64,000 nt of DNA from AV69 sp963742315 (GTDB lineage: Bacteria > Verrucomicrobiota > Verrucomicrobiia > Chthoniobacterales > UBA10450): NCBI GenBank assembly GCA_963742315.1, contig CAVULE010000004.1, forward strand, positions 62,001-126,000, in the 5' to 3' direction. Of the stretch, positions 41,985 to 51,097 are shown one piece after another (position 1 is the stretch's first letter; every line of letters begins with the position of its first letter). Under the pieces are notes generated by a model. The model was not told the origin of the DNA, made no database searches, and saw only the letters and a program-made list of their open reading frames with translations. The translations under genes and the position numbers were made by a program.

Positions 41985-43436
41985 GTGACCGAATTTTTTG
42001 CCAAATACGATACGGGCGAATTTTATGATGAGATGTTTGTCGGACCGGGCCGCGCCCGGCTTCATTACGAGCGGCTGCTACAACGTTTCACCGAGCTGAC
42101 GGAAGGAGAATTCGATCGCAAACGCGACCTGGCTGAGCTCACTCTCTTACGCCAAGGGGTCACCTTCACCGTTTACAACGACGCCCAAGGGACCGAGCGG
42201 ATTTTTCCCTTCGATCTCATCCCGCGAATTATTTCCCCAGAGGAATGGAAAAAGATCGAGCGCGGTCTGGAACAGCGAATCACTGCCCTCAATCTTTTTC
42301 TGCACGACATCTATCACGGTCAATCCATTCTGCGCGATGGCGTGATTCCGAAAGATTACGTTTGGCAAGCAGCGCACTTTCGTCCGGAGTTCATGCACTT
42401 CAGTGTGCCGCGAAATATCTACATCCACATTTGTGGCACCGATCTGGTGCGCGATCGCGACGGCAATTTTCTGGTGCTGGAGGACAATGCGCGCTGCCCA
42501 TCCGGCATTTCCTATGTCGTGCAAAACCGCCAGGTCATGCGCCGGGTTTTTCCAAATCTGTTCGCGCAACACCGGGTGCGGCCAGTGGAAGATTACAGCC
42601 AGGAGCTCCTCAATGTTCTGCGTTACATCGCGCCGGCGGGCAAAGCGAATCCCACCGTCGTGCTCCTTACCCCCGGCATCTACAACTCCGCTTATTACGA
42701 GCATTCCTTCCTCGCGCGCTCAATGGGAATCGAAATTGTGGAGGGCCGCGATCTCATTGCGCGCGAGGGGAAAATTTTCATGCGCACGACCAAAGGTTTG
42801 CAGCCAGTCGACGTGATTTATCGCCGGATTAATGACGATTTTCTCGATCCGAAGGTTTTTCGCAAAGATTCGGGCCTTGGCGTTCCTGGATTGGTCGATG
42901 CCTACCGCAAGGGAAATGTCAGTCTGGCGAATTCCATCGGCACGGGCATCGCGGACGACAAAGTCATCTATCACTTCGTCCCGAAAATGATCCGCTACTA
43001 CCTCGATCAGGACGCGATTCTCCCGAACGTCCAGACCTATCTGGCGGCGGACGATACCGATCGCGCATTCATTTTGGAGAATCTGGAAAAGCTTGTCGTC
43101 AAGGCAGCCAACGAAAGTGGCGGCTATGGGATGCTGGTCGGCTCAAATTCGACCAAGGCGGAGCGGGAGAAATTTCGGGAGCGCATTCGAAAGGAACCGC
43201 GTAATTACATTGCCCAGCCCATCATTCCCCTCTCGCGCTCTCCCGCTTTCGATGAGGGCGTCATCCGTGGACGGCACGTTGATTTGCGTCCCTACATTCT
43301 ATCGGGGGAGAAAATCAAAATCATTCCCGGCGCACTCACCCGGGTAGCACTGTGCGAAGGGTCATTAGTGGTGAACTCATCGCAGGGTGGAGGAAGCAAA
43401 GATACCTGGGTGCTCGAGGAACAAAGCGCGGAGTGA
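41985..43436 (+). CDS. Circularly permuted ATP-grasp type 2 protein
   Basis: The 483-residue protein belongs to the circularly permuted ATP-grasp family (COG2308). Landmarks are FYDEMFVGPGRARLHYE at the N-terminus, IPRIISPEEWKKIERGL, VLEDNARCPSGISYVVQNR, and the ATP-binding segment LVVKAANESGGYGMLVG near residue 368. A GTG at 41985 is the start. Family members probably form peptide-like amide bonds, though substrates are unknown. It is followed by the alpha-E partner gene, as is usual. The transglutaminase-like third gene often found with this pair is absent here. Confidence 0.9.
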   Translation: MTEFFAKYDTGEFYDEMFVGPGRARLHYERLLQRFTELTEGEFDRKRDLAELTLLRQGVTFTVYNDAQGTERIFPFDLIPRIISPEEWKKIERGLEQRITALNLFLHDIYHGQSILRDGVIPKDYVWQAAHFRPEFMHFSVPRNIYIHICGTDLVRDRDGNFLVLEDNARCPSGISYVVQNRQVMRRVFPNLFAQHRVRPVEDYSQELLNVLRYIAPAGKANPTVVLLTPGIYNSAYYEHSFLARSMGIEIVEGRDLIAREGKIFMRTTKGLQPVDVIYRRINDDFLDPKVFRKDSGLGVPGLVDAYRKGNVSLANSIGTGIADDKVIYHFVPKMIRYYLDQDAILPNVQTYLAADDTDRAFILENLEKLVVKAANESGGYGMLVGSNSTKAEREKFRERIRKEPRNYIAQPIIPLSRSPAFDEGVIRGRHVDLRPYILSGEKIKIIPGALTRVALCEGSLVVNSSQGGGSKDTWVLEEQSAE

Positions 43437-43437
43437 T

Positions 43438-43526
43438 GGAATTTTGGAGTAATGGAGTAAAGGCGACGCCGACCACGGCCTTCCTGCTCCGGTTCATGTT
43501 CTTTCCCATCACTCCACCACTCCGTT
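43438..43526. repeat. inverted repeat of GGAGT units between the ATP-grasp and alpha-E genes
   Basis: GGAGTAATGGAGTAAAGG at the left is matched by inverted ATCACTCCACCACTCCG at the right. It looks like another dispersed element family, seen once here. Confidence 0.5.
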
Positions 43527-43535
43527 TCCCCCCAT

Positions 43536-44537
43536 ATGCTTAGTCGGGTCGCTGATTCCCTTTTCTGGATGAGTCGCTACATCGAGCGCGCAGAAAATAA
43601 TGCCCGCATTGCCGACGTAAATCTGCAATTGCTCCTCGATCTTGAGAACACCCGCGATCCCGACACCCAGCAGCAGTGGAACCCGATCATCAGTTCGCTG
43701 GAAGAAAACGAACTTTTCACTTCGCTCTATCAAAACCCCGATGGCCAGGCCGCCGTCGATTTCGTTTGTCTGCAGCGCCAGAACCCGAACTCAGTTTACG
43801 CCTCTCTCGTCGCCGCCCGCGAAAATGCACGGACTGTGCGCGAACAAATTTCGAGCGAAATGTGGGAGCACATCAATCGGCTCTATCTTTTCGTCAAAGG
43901 CGAGACCGGGAAAAAGATGCTGCGTTTGAGTCCGTACGAATTTTTCCGGCGTATTATTACCGGCTCACATCTGATCCAGGGAATCGCCGACGCGACCATG
44001 ACGCATAGCGAAGGTTGGGATTTCATTCGCATCGGCAGATTTCTCGAACGGGCCGACAACACCTCGCGCATTCTCGACGTCAAATATCACCTCCTCCTTC
44101 CCTCGGGAGAACAAGTCGGCGGCAACATCGATACCATCCAATGGATGTCGGTCTTGAAATCATGCAGCGCGCTTGAGGCTTATCGCAAGATCTATGTTGG
44201 GCAGGTCGCGCCGTGGAAGGTAGCGGAGTTTTTGATCACCCATCCCGAATTTCCCCGGTCCATCCGCTTCAGCGTTGAGTCTCTTGATGCTGCCCTCCAT
44301 CGCATTTCCGGATCGCCCGAGACGAACTATGCCAACGAGGCAGAACGTCTTTCCGGCCGCTTACGCTACGACCTCGATTTCGCTACGATAGCCGACATCT
44401 TCGATTACGGCCTGCATGAGTACCTTCTTCTCACCCAAAGACGTCTCGCCGAAGTCAGCAGAGCCCTCTTCGAAATCTATTGTACCACCAACGAAACGAT
44501 TTCGCCGCCTTCGATCGCGGAGCGGCGAACCGCGTGA
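43536..44537 (+). CDS. Alpha-E domain protein
   Basis: This 333-residue all-helical protein starts MLSRVADSLFWMSRYIERAENNAR, the signature of the alpha-E family (COG2307, DUF403). A second conserved region, GWDFIRIGRFLERADNTSRILD, lies near residue 160. It is the standard partner of the circularly permuted ATP-grasp protein encoded just upstream. The two are thought to act together in a peptide-modifying or peptide-tag pathway that remains uncharacterised. Its own catalytic role is unknown. Confidence 0.92.
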   Translation: MLSRVADSLFWMSRYIERAENNARIADVNLQLLLDLENTRDPDTQQQWNPIISSLEENELFTSLYQNPDGQAAVDFVCLQRQNPNSVYASLVAARENARTVREQISSEMWEHINRLYLFVKGETGKKMLRLSPYEFFRRIITGSHLIQGIADATMTHSEGWDFIRIGRFLERADNTSRILDVKYHLLLPSGEQVGGNIDTIQWMSVLKSCSALEAYRKIYVGQVAPWKVAEFLITHPEFPRSIRFSVESLDAALHRISGSPETNYANEAERLSGRLRYDLDFATIADIFDYGLHEYLLLTQRRLAEVSRALFEIYCTTNETISPPSIAERRTA

Positions 44538-44631
44538 GCCGGCATCGTGGAGTCGATCCGCCGCGGCCAGCGACCGCGGCTAAAGTTTTATCTCCGCTGG
44601 AAATCGAGAACGCGCCGGTTATTTATCTGGA

Positions 44632-44817
44632 GTGAAAAGCTGGTGTTTCGCTTTCCTTGCCTGCGGAATCGCGGCTTTTAGCAGTTGTGCTACCGATGAA
44701 GAATTCAACGCCGGTGAGGCGGCGAAAACGCGCGAGGCCATTCCAGGCGAAGTGAACCCGAACGCGCCCGACGCGTCGCAACAGCCAGTGCGCACTCAGC
44801 CTGGTTTTAACTTTTGA
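44632..44817 (+). CDS. Small lipoprotein
   Basis: A 61-residue ORF from a GTG start has a lipoprotein signal peptide ending in the lipobox SSC (CFAFLACGIAAFSSC), then a short hydrophilic tail with NPNAPDASQQPVRTQPGF. The family is not recognised. It may be the third gene of the ATP-grasp/alpha-E unit. The following 180 bases hold no visible feature. Confidence 0.55.
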   Translation: MKSWCFAFLACGIAAFSSCATDEEFNAGEAAKTREAIPGEVNPNAPDASQQPVRTQPGFNF

Positions 44818-45000
44818 CCGACCTACGATCGAGGATAGATCCGGTCAAAGCCTTCCGTCGTTCGCAAAAAAACCTGCCACCGCTAACGCGTCGAAAAGCG
44901 CGCCGAAGGATCCCGGCAAGTGCATTTATTCTCCACATTCCAATCCTGGATAAAGACCCTTTCCTTTTTCGCATCGTCGCCGTTCATGTAACGACTGCTT

Positions 45001-45519
45001 GTGAACGAAACTCCACTTTCCTGGCGCTCGCCCAAAACCGAAGTGCGACAAAGTCCAATTCACGGCAAAGGGCTATTTGCTGTGGCCGATATTGCCAAAG
45101 GCGAGATAGTGATGATCAAGGGCGGTCACATCGTCAGTCGAGACTTTGTGGAACGCGAAGTCACGCCAAGGTTTGGCCCGGTCGAGATTCAAATTGGCGA
45201 CGACTTATTCATCGCGCCGGTAACACAGGGGGAACGGGAGGGTTCGATGCTCTACAGCAACCATTCCTGCGACGCTAACCTGGGCCTGCGCGGCAATATT
45301 ATCTTCGTCGGCCTTCGTGATATTCGCGCCGGGGAGGAACTGACCCATGACTGGTGCATGACGGACGACGACAGCTACGAAATGGAATGCAAATGCGGCT
45401 CACCCAATTGCCGTCGCATTCTTACCGGCAAAGATTGGCAGCGGCCGGAACTGCAGGCACGCTATCATGGTTATTTCGCTACGTTCCTTGCCGATAAGAT
45501 CGCGGCACGCGCTCGCTGA
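45001..45519 (+). CDS. SET domain protein (protein lysine methyltransferase-like)
   Basis: The 172-residue protein (GTG start) is a compact SET domain: SPIHGKGLFAVADIAKGEIV at the N-terminus, the pseudoknot YSNHSCDANLGL near residue 86, and GEELTHDW (usual form GEELTYDY). A post-SET Cys group CKCGSPNC with one more Cys before it follows. SET domains use SAM to methylate lysines, in histones in eukaryotes; bacterial members may target ribosomal or nucleoid proteins. The substrate here is unknown. All core motifs are conserved enough to expect activity. Confidence 0.88.
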   Translation: MNETPLSWRSPKTEVRQSPIHGKGLFAVADIAKGEIVMIKGGHIVSRDFVEREVTPRFGPVEIQIGDDLFIAPVTQGEREGSMLYSNHSCDANLGLRGNIIFVGLRDIRAGEELTHDWCMTDDDSYEMECKCGSPNCRRILTGKDWQRPELQARYHGYFATFLADKIAARAR

Positions 45520-45575
45520 AACTCCAGCCTGGCTGGCTCGGCCATTGCGAAAAACAAACAATATGGGCGACCGTC

Positions 45576-46265
45576 TTACAAAATTCGCCAACGCGGCATT
45601 CCGGTTTTGCGATCGATTTCCCACAAACGACGTCCCCCGAGAAATGCATTTCGGTTATCGCCTCTCTTCACTCCGCGCGGCAAGTGCTTCATCTTTTTGA
45701 CGTTGCCGCCACCGAGGACAACGGTATCGGCGACGAACGAAAGTTTTAGCTGCGTCACGCAGTAAAGCACTTCCTCCTGCCACGCTTTTTCGCCGAGACG
45801 CTCAAGCCCGTTTATGCCCAGCCAATCTTCAATTTTACGGTGATCGCGGTAAGGCAGATCCCCAAGCTCGAGTGGCAAGAGGTTCTTGCTCCAGACCAGG
45901 GCCGCGCCGAGGCCCGTGCCCAACCCGAGAAAAAGCATGCGACCGCGAATATGACTGCCGAGTGCCTGCATGGCAGCGTCGTTAACGACCCGGGTGGGCT
46001 TTTTCAGGGCGCGACTGAAATTGAACCCGACCCAACCTTTTCCGAGATTTTTCGGGTCCTTTACGATCTTGCCTTTGCGCACAACCGAAGGAAACCCGAT
46101 GGAAACAGTGGCGAACTTTAGCTCTGTCGCGGTTTCGTGAAATTTCCTTTCGAAATCGCGCGGCGTCATGCCCGGTCCGGAATCGAATTTCAATTTGTCC
46201 GTTGCCGACATTAGCAGTTTGACGTGACTGCCGCCGATATCGACGACGAGAACGCTCGGCTTCAT
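45576..46265 (-). CDS. ppgK: ROK-family polyphosphate glucokinase-like protein
   Basis: The 229-residue protein has the actin-like ATPase phosphate motif VDIGGSHVKLL, the middle motif VVNDAAMQALG and FLGLGTGLGAAL. This is the layout of polyphosphate glucokinases, which phosphorylate glucose with polyphosphate or ATP. The zinc Cys cluster of other ROK proteins is absent, as in that family. The usual ELGH glucose-binding motif reads LELGDLPY, so the sugar specificity is not certain. It is the last of three minus-strand genes with the response regulator and an AMP-dependent ligase. Confidence 0.82.
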   Translation of the reverse strand: MKPSVLVVDIGGSHVKLLMSATDKLKFDSGPGMTPRDFERKFHETATELKFATVSIGFPSVVRKGKIVKDPKNLGKGWVGFNFSRALKKPTRVVNDAAMQALGSHIRGRMLFLGLGTGLGAALVWSKNLLPLELGDLPYRDHRKIEDWLGINGLERLGEKAWQEEVLYCVTQLKLSFVADTVVLGGGNVKKMKHLPRGVKRGDNRNAFLGGRRLWEIDRKTGMPRWRIL

Positions 46266-46289
46266 CGGACGGCCCTGGGCAGGTAAAAA

Positions 46290-48122
46290 TTACTCCCCGA
46301 TTCCTATCGACCGGCCCAGGCGTTTGAGAACGCTTCCGCGCTCCGCGCTTTCGGAAGCACCCGGTGGCCAGCATTCGACAATCTCCAGCTCAACGAAACG
46401 GAAGAGAGTCAAGCGGGCGAATTTCAGATCCAACCGAAGATTGCGCGCGATCTGAGCGATGGAACGGGAGCCGTTAAATTGCGAGGCGAATTGTGCTTCG
46501 GCCACGGTAAGCCGCAGCTTTTGAATACGCTCAAACCCATCACGCGTATAAGCGGGAATCCAGGCCGGGTCATAATTGGCCTTGCCGGTAACATCCTGCG
46601 CCTGGACGAAGCGCAAGGTACTCAACATCCAATGCTCGATGTCCTCCTCGGCGGGGATGTCGTTGGTGAAATCGGGCAGCTCGCTTGTTTGTTCAAACGC
46701 GAATCGCACCCTTGGTGCGCTCCAGTGTCGCGCGAAAAGTTTTTGCCCATAATGCTGGACCAATTGCAGGGCCGGATCGCGCAAAATCAGGTCTTCCCGG
46801 AGGAGAGTAATGAACAACGGCCAACCGGTTTGAGATTGAGTCTCTCGCGCGGCGGCCACGCGGTCGGGATCGATGTTTACCAGCGTGACCGGCGCTTCGG
46901 AGCAGTAAGTCTCGGCATCGCGGGTCGTCACCAGCACGACCTTTCCTTCATGAGCGTAAAGGTCGACGTTTTCCCTCGTCCCGGCAGAGCGGAGTGTGCC
47001 GGTCAACTTTTCGTGACCGATTACTCTCAGTGCGCGGCTGAAGGAAAAGAATAAGGTATCGCCGGAAAAATACGTGTTCGCCAACGCACCCGATTCGAAA
47101 GGCGCCGGCTCGGGTTGCCCGTGGAACTCCGAATCGGCAAAGCCACTACGCACTTGCTCGTTTCCCGAGGACACGGCCAGTGGCGGGTCGCTCCACAGCG
47201 GCGAAGTGATGACTGCGGGCGTCCCCTCATCTTCTGGACCGATCACGTTGGTAAACTCAGAACGCAGGGGCGGCTCTGCGCCTTCTTCGTGCGATAGGTT
47301 TCCTTGGACGGCTTTCACGAGTGAATCAGAAGTAAATGGTTTATGCAGAATTCCCAAGATATTTTCGGATCTCGCTTGTGCATCTTCCAAATCCGCAGCG
47401 AACCCCGACATGAAAATTATCGGGATGTGCGCAGTGGACTCATCTTCGCTCAGGCGCCGACTAACTTCATCGCCTCGCAAGTCGGGCAGCAAATAATCGA
47501 GCAGGATCAAATCAGGTTTCTGCTGGCGAGTCGCTTGCAATCCCTCCTCAGCCGTTCCGGCGGTGACCACGTCATAATTCGCTTCGGTCAGAATCTCCTC
47601 GACGAAACCTAATAGCATCACACTGTCGTCGATCACCAGAATTCGCTGGCGGTGCGCGGACGAAACATCCTCGCCGGGCCGTAAGAGATTCTGCGCCAAG
47701 TTCCTCAAATCCGCATCGGAAAATGGCTTTTCCAGGAAATGAACGTCTCCGATCCCCTGCGATTCTTCAGGCGGCGAAGCGAGAGGCGAAGCCGCCAGAA
47801 GTATGGCCTGCGCCTTCGGATGGCTGGCCCGCAAATCGCGCAGTAAATCTGAATCGGACGCAGCATCCAGGTCGAGCACGAACAACTCGACCGGCTCGCT
47901 TGAAATAAGCCGATGCGCCTCGTCCATATCGTGCGCCACATCTACCACCGCTTCGGGCGCAACCTCGTGCAACACGCTCAAAATTGACGAAAGCAATGAT
48001 TCATCTGGCTCCAGAACTAGAATGCGCTCTTCGCTTTTAGTAGTCTGAGGAGTAGATTTTTTCACCGGGAAAAGGCGCGCCGGCGCAAGAACGTCCCGCT
48101 GCCAACCCGCTTCCTTAACCAT
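46290..48122 (-). CDS. Double receiver response regulator with DUF4388-like output
   Basis: The 610-residue protein has two receiver domains. The first (about residues 33-145) has ILVLEPDES and the phospho-Asp candidate in LFVLDLDAA. The second (about 160-280) has ILVIDDS, LILLDYLLPDLRGDE, IIFMSG and ILHKPF, a full set. A linker leads to a DUF4388-like segment (FSRALRVIGHEKLTGTLRS, VDLYAHEGKVVLVTT) and a helical C-terminus. No DNA-binding domain is seen, so output is probably by protein contact. It lies 24 bases upstream of the ROK kinase and 45 bases downstream of the AMP-ligase gene. Confidence 0.83.
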   Translation of the reverse strand: MVKEAGWQRDVLAPARLFPVKKSTPQTTKSEERILVLEPDESLLSSILSVLHEVAPEAVVDVAHDMDEAHRLISSEPVELFVLDLDAASDSDLLRDLRASHPKAQAILLAASPLASPPEESQGIGDVHFLEKPFSDADLRNLAQNLLRPGEDVSSAHRQRILVIDDSVMLLGFVEEILTEANYDVVTAGTAEEGLQATRQQKPDLILLDYLLPDLRGDEVSRRLSEDESTAHIPIIFMSGFAADLEDAQARSENILGILHKPFTSDSLVKAVQGNLSHEEGAEPPLRSEFTNVIGPEDEGTPAVITSPLWSDPPLAVSSGNEQVRSGFADSEFHGQPEPAPFESGALANTYFSGDTLFFSFSRALRVIGHEKLTGTLRSAGTRENVDLYAHEGKVVLVTTRDAETYCSEAPVTLVNIDPDRVAAARETQSQTGWPLFITLLREDLILRDPALQLVQHYGQKLFARHWSAPRVRFAFEQTSELPDFTNDIPAEEDIEHWMLSTLRFVQAQDVTGKANYDPAWIPAYTRDGFERIQKLRLTVAEAQFASQFNGSRSIAQIARNLRLDLKFARLTLFRFVELEIVECWPPGASESAERGSVLKRLGRSIGIGE

Positions 48123-48167
48123 TTATGCTTCTTGGCAAATGAAAAGCGTTTTCTCTCTCAACTTGCG

Positions 48168-49577
48168 CTAGCGGACGACCGGATAGCGTCGAGCCAGCTC
48201 GCGCCGGCTGGTCTTGCCGCGCTCATTTACCGGGATCGCCTCCACAAAATAAATGCGGCGCGGCACTTGCCAACTGCTCAGCCGCGCCCGGCAATGCGCG
48301 AGCAATTCTCTCTCGCTCAAACCTTTCGCTACCACACAGGCGGCGATTTCTTCATTCCGACGCTCTGATTCGCGACCGAAAACGATCGCCGCTCGCACTC
48401 CCTCGCAGCGCAAGATTTCAGCTTCTATTTCCGCCGGATGCACTTTCTTGCCCGCAACGTTGATCAAGTCCGAGCTGCGTCCAACGATCCGGTAACCACC
48501 CCGGGTTTTTTCCAACAAATCATCCGGGACAAAAATGCCTCCGCCCAGTTTTCCTTCATCCGGCTCAGGGAAGTAACCAGTAGCGACCGCCCGGCTTCGC
48601 ACTCGAATGAGCGAGACCGGATTGGCGGGATCGACCTGTTCAATCACAACTCCTGACATTGCAATGCCAACAAATCCCGGAACCGGCTGTGCTTCGCGGA
48701 CATAACAAATCCCACCGCACTCCGATGCACCGTAAAAAGAGTGGATCTCGCGGCCGAATTTTGCAGAAAAGGCTTGCGCTGTTTCCGGGGCCAAGGGGGC
48801 TCCGGCCGAAATGCAAAGCCCTAAATCCGGCAAGAAGGGCGCCTCCTCCATTTCGCAAAATGAGTGGTAGAAAACCGGCATTCCCGGAAAAACGGTCGCG
48901 CGAGTCGCGGCGAGGCCGTCGATAATGGCGCGCGGTATCCGATCGTTGCTGAGCACAAGCGAAACGCCACGCACGATGAGCGGCGTCAGCAAATTGCTAA
49001 AGCCATAGGAATGCGAAATTGGGATGACGCCAAAATTCAAGTCGCGCTCGCTGATGCCCATCGTCTCGCAAATGTTCTCGCAATCGGCCAGCAATTGTTC
49101 GCTGCGAAAACGGACTGCGCGCGGGACGGCAGTCGTCCCGGAAGTAAGCTTCAACAGCGAGGGCCGATCGTTGCCCCAATCGTTCGCCGGCTCGTCTTTT
49201 GTCGCTGGCGTCGCCCGTGGCGGCAGAATTTGCACGTTTTTGCCGCCAGAGACGGCGGCAGCTACGTTGCAGATTTGAAATGCGCTTTGTTTTTGCTCAT
49301 CGCTAATCGTCTGTTCCAGCGGCAGAACGACAAGTTGCTTCCGCAGGCACGCCAGAAATAGCGACGGCCAATCGGGATGGTTCCCAATTTGAATCGCGCA
49401 AACTTGAGCTGGTGGAATCGCCTCCAGCTGACTCGCAAAATGACGGGCGCTCTCTTCAATTTCAGAAAAGGTGCGCAGGACCCTCCCTTGTGCGTCCAAG
49501 ATCGCCGCGCGGTCGCGATTCTTTGCGCGGGTAGCTTCCCACGCCTCGAGAATCGGATCTTCTAATGTCGTCCTCAC
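48168..49577 (-). CDS. AMP-dependent synthetase/ligase
   Basis: A 469-residue adenylate-forming enzyme starting at a GTG. The core motifs are present: LLKLTSGTTAVPRAVRF (phosphate loop), HSFYGASECGG (motif with the acid-binding aromatic), and GGYRIVGRSSDLINVAGKKVHPAEIE. The C-terminal catalytic Lys in ERGKTSRREL completes the set. It activates a carboxylic acid as acyl-AMP, and then probably makes an acyl-CoA or acyl-carrier thioester; the acid is unknown. It heads the operon with the double receiver protein and the ROK kinase. Confidence 0.88.
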   Translation of the reverse strand: MRTTLEDPILEAWEATRAKNRDRAAILDAQGRVLRTFSEIEESARHFASQLEAIPPAQVCAIQIGNHPDWPSLFLACLRKQLVVLPLEQTISDEQKQSAFQICNVAAAVSGGKNVQILPPRATPATKDEPANDWGNDRPSLLKLTSGTTAVPRAVRFRSEQLLADCENICETMGISERDLNFGVIPISHSYGFSNLLTPLIVRGVSLVLSNDRIPRAIIDGLAATRATVFPGMPVFYHSFCEMEEAPFLPDLGLCISAGAPLAPETAQAFSAKFGREIHSFYGASECGGICYVREAQPVPGFVGIAMSGVVIEQVDPANPVSLIRVRSRAVATGYFPEPDEGKLGGGIFVPDDLLEKTRGGYRIVGRSSDLINVAGKKVHPAEIEAEILRCEGVRAAIVFGRESERRNEEIAACVVAKGLSERELLAHCRARLSSWQVPRRIYFVEAIPVNERGKTSRRELARRYPVVR

Positions 49578-49624
49578 TTGCGAATTTGCCCTTCCGCAGC
49601 TAGATTGTTTGCTCGTTTTTGAAT

Positions 49625-49849
49625 ATGAAGGCGGACATTCATCCCGATTATCAAGAGACCGACATCGTTTGCGCGTGCGGCGCGGTTTATCACACTCGCT
49701 CGACCAAACGAGACATTAGAATCGGCATCTGTGCCGCCTGCCATCCGTTTTTCACCGGCGAACAAAAATTTGTCGATACCGCCGGGCGCGTGGAAAAATT
49801 CGCGCGTCGCTACGGCAGCACCAAGGCCGCCCGCGCGGGCAAGGCTTAG
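49625..49849 (+). CDS. rpmE: 50S ribosomal protein L31
   Basis: The 74-residue protein starts MKADIHPDYQETDIVCACG and carries the zinc-binding Cys set typical of the C+ form of L31 (CACG early, CAACHPFFTG later). A TTG two codons upstream is in frame but ATG at 49625 matches the family start. It precedes prfA, a gene order conserved in many bacteria (rpmE-prfA-prmC). Confidence 0.95.
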   Translation: MKADIHPDYQETDIVCACGAVYHTRSTKRDIRIGICAACHPFFTGEQKFVDTAGRVEKFARRYGSTKAARAGKA

Positions 49850-49854
49850 CTGAA

Positions 49855-49915
49855 TGTAGAGGCGCTCGCCGCGGCGAGCGCCTGCGCCAGTGGCTGAAGA
49901 CAGCCGCCGCTACAA
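49855..49915. repeat. dispersed palindromic element, family C, copy 3
   Basis: Sixty-one bases long, like the copy inside uvrA. Read on the minus strand it begins TTGTAGCGGCGGCTGTC; it also holds the hairpin GGCGCTCGCC-GC-GGCGAGCGCC. It lies between rpmE and prfA. Confidence 0.75.
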
Positions 49916-49920
49916 CAACT

Positions 49921-51000
49921 ATGGACTTTGATCTTCTCATTCAACGTAAACGCGAGCGTTTCGAACAACTCGAACGCGAAATCGCGGATCCGTCCCTTTT
50001 TGAAAATCGCAATCGCGCCGGCGAAATCATGCGGGAACACGCGAACGTGAAAGCCTTGCTCGCGAAATGGAACGAGTTGTCGAGCGCGCGAATGCAACTG
50101 GCAGACAATCGCGAACTGGCCAATTCGACCGACGCCGACCTCGCCCAAATGGCGAAGGAAGAAATTCCCGCCCTCGAAGAACGCGTCGCCAGATTCGAAC
50201 GCGAGATGCAGTTGGGATTGCTTCCACCGGATGAAAATGAAAATCGCGACGCAATCATTGAAATCCGGGCAGGCACTGGCGGAAGCGAGGCTGCAATTTT
50301 CGCGGCCGATTTGTACCGAATGTACAATCGCTATGCCGAGTCAGCCAGATTGAAAATCGAGAGTATGGACTCGAGTCCATCGGAGCTTGGGGGGTTAAAG
50401 GAAGTGGTTTTCAAAGTGAGCGGCGAGTCGGTTTTTCGAAAATTGCGCTACGAGAGTGGAGTGCACCGGGTCCAGCGTGTCCCCGCGACCGAGGCGCAGG
50501 GGCGAATTCATACCAGCACCGCCACCGTCGCGGTCTTGCCGGAGGCAGAGGAAATCGATCTGGAATTAAAACCGGAAGAGCTTCGCATTGAAGTTTGTCG
50601 CTCCGGCGGACCGGGCGGTCAGGGCGTAAACACGACCGATTCTGCAGTGCAAATTTTGCATATTCCTACTGGGACAATCGTACGCTGCCAGGACGGACGA
50701 AGTCAGCAAAAGAACAAAGAAAAAGCGCTCAACGTTTTGCGCTCCCGTTTGCTCGAGACCAAACAACGTGAAGAAGCGGAGAAATACGCGGCCCATCGCC
50801 GGAGTCAGATCGGATCGGGTGGTCGTGAAGAAAAAATCCGGACTTACAACTTTCCGCAGAACCGCGTCACCGACCACCGCATCGGGCTCACTCTTTACAA
50901 CCTGGATCGATTTATGGAAGGCGAGCTCGAGGAAATGATTTCAGCACTGCAAGCTGCCGATCTGGCCGAGCGATTGAAAGACAGCGCGCTGACGAGCTGA
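49921..51000 (+). CDS. prfA: Peptide chain release factor 1
   Basis: RF1 releases finished proteins at UAA and UAG stop codons. The 359-residue protein has the hydrolytic GGQ motif at residues 232-234 (SGGPGGQGVNTTDSAV) and the RF1-type codon-recognition region RVPATEAQGRIHTSTA, with PAT in place of the classic PxT. The GGQ glutamine is the target of PrmC, whose gene follows. Confidence 0.97.
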   Translation: MDFDLLIQRKRERFEQLEREIADPSLFENRNRAGEIMREHANVKALLAKWNELSSARMQLADNRELANSTDADLAQMAKEEIPALEERVARFEREMQLGLLPPDENENRDAIIEIRAGTGGSEAAIFAADLYRMYNRYAESARLKIESMDSSPSELGGLKEVVFKVSGESVFRKLRYESGVHRVQRVPATEAQGRIHTSTATVAVLPEAEEIDLELKPEELRIEVCRSGGPGGQGVNTTDSAVQILHIPTGTIVRCQDGRSQQKNKEKALNVLRSRLLETKQREEAEKYAAHRRSQIGSGGREEKIRTYNFPQNRVTDHRIGLTLYNLDRFMEGELEEMISALQAADLAERLKDSALTS

Positions 51001-51095
51001 TGTCATCCCGACCGGAGCGAAGCGCAGTGGAGGGATCCCGTGGCGTCACCTTAAAGATTGCGCAGCGGAATCCCTCGACATTGCTCCGGATAACA
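51001..51095. repeat. dispersed palindromic element, family A, copy 6
   Basis: TGTCATCCCGACCGGAGCG on the left and CTCGACATTGCTCCGGATAAC on the right (slightly decayed). It lies between prfA and prmC and ends two bases before the prmC ATG. Confidence 0.75.
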
Positions 51096-51097
51096 AA

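Noticed and set aside
44818..45000. A gene between the small lipoprotein and the SET-domain gene
   Set aside because: The only frame there lacks a credible start and overlaps the SET gene in another frame.
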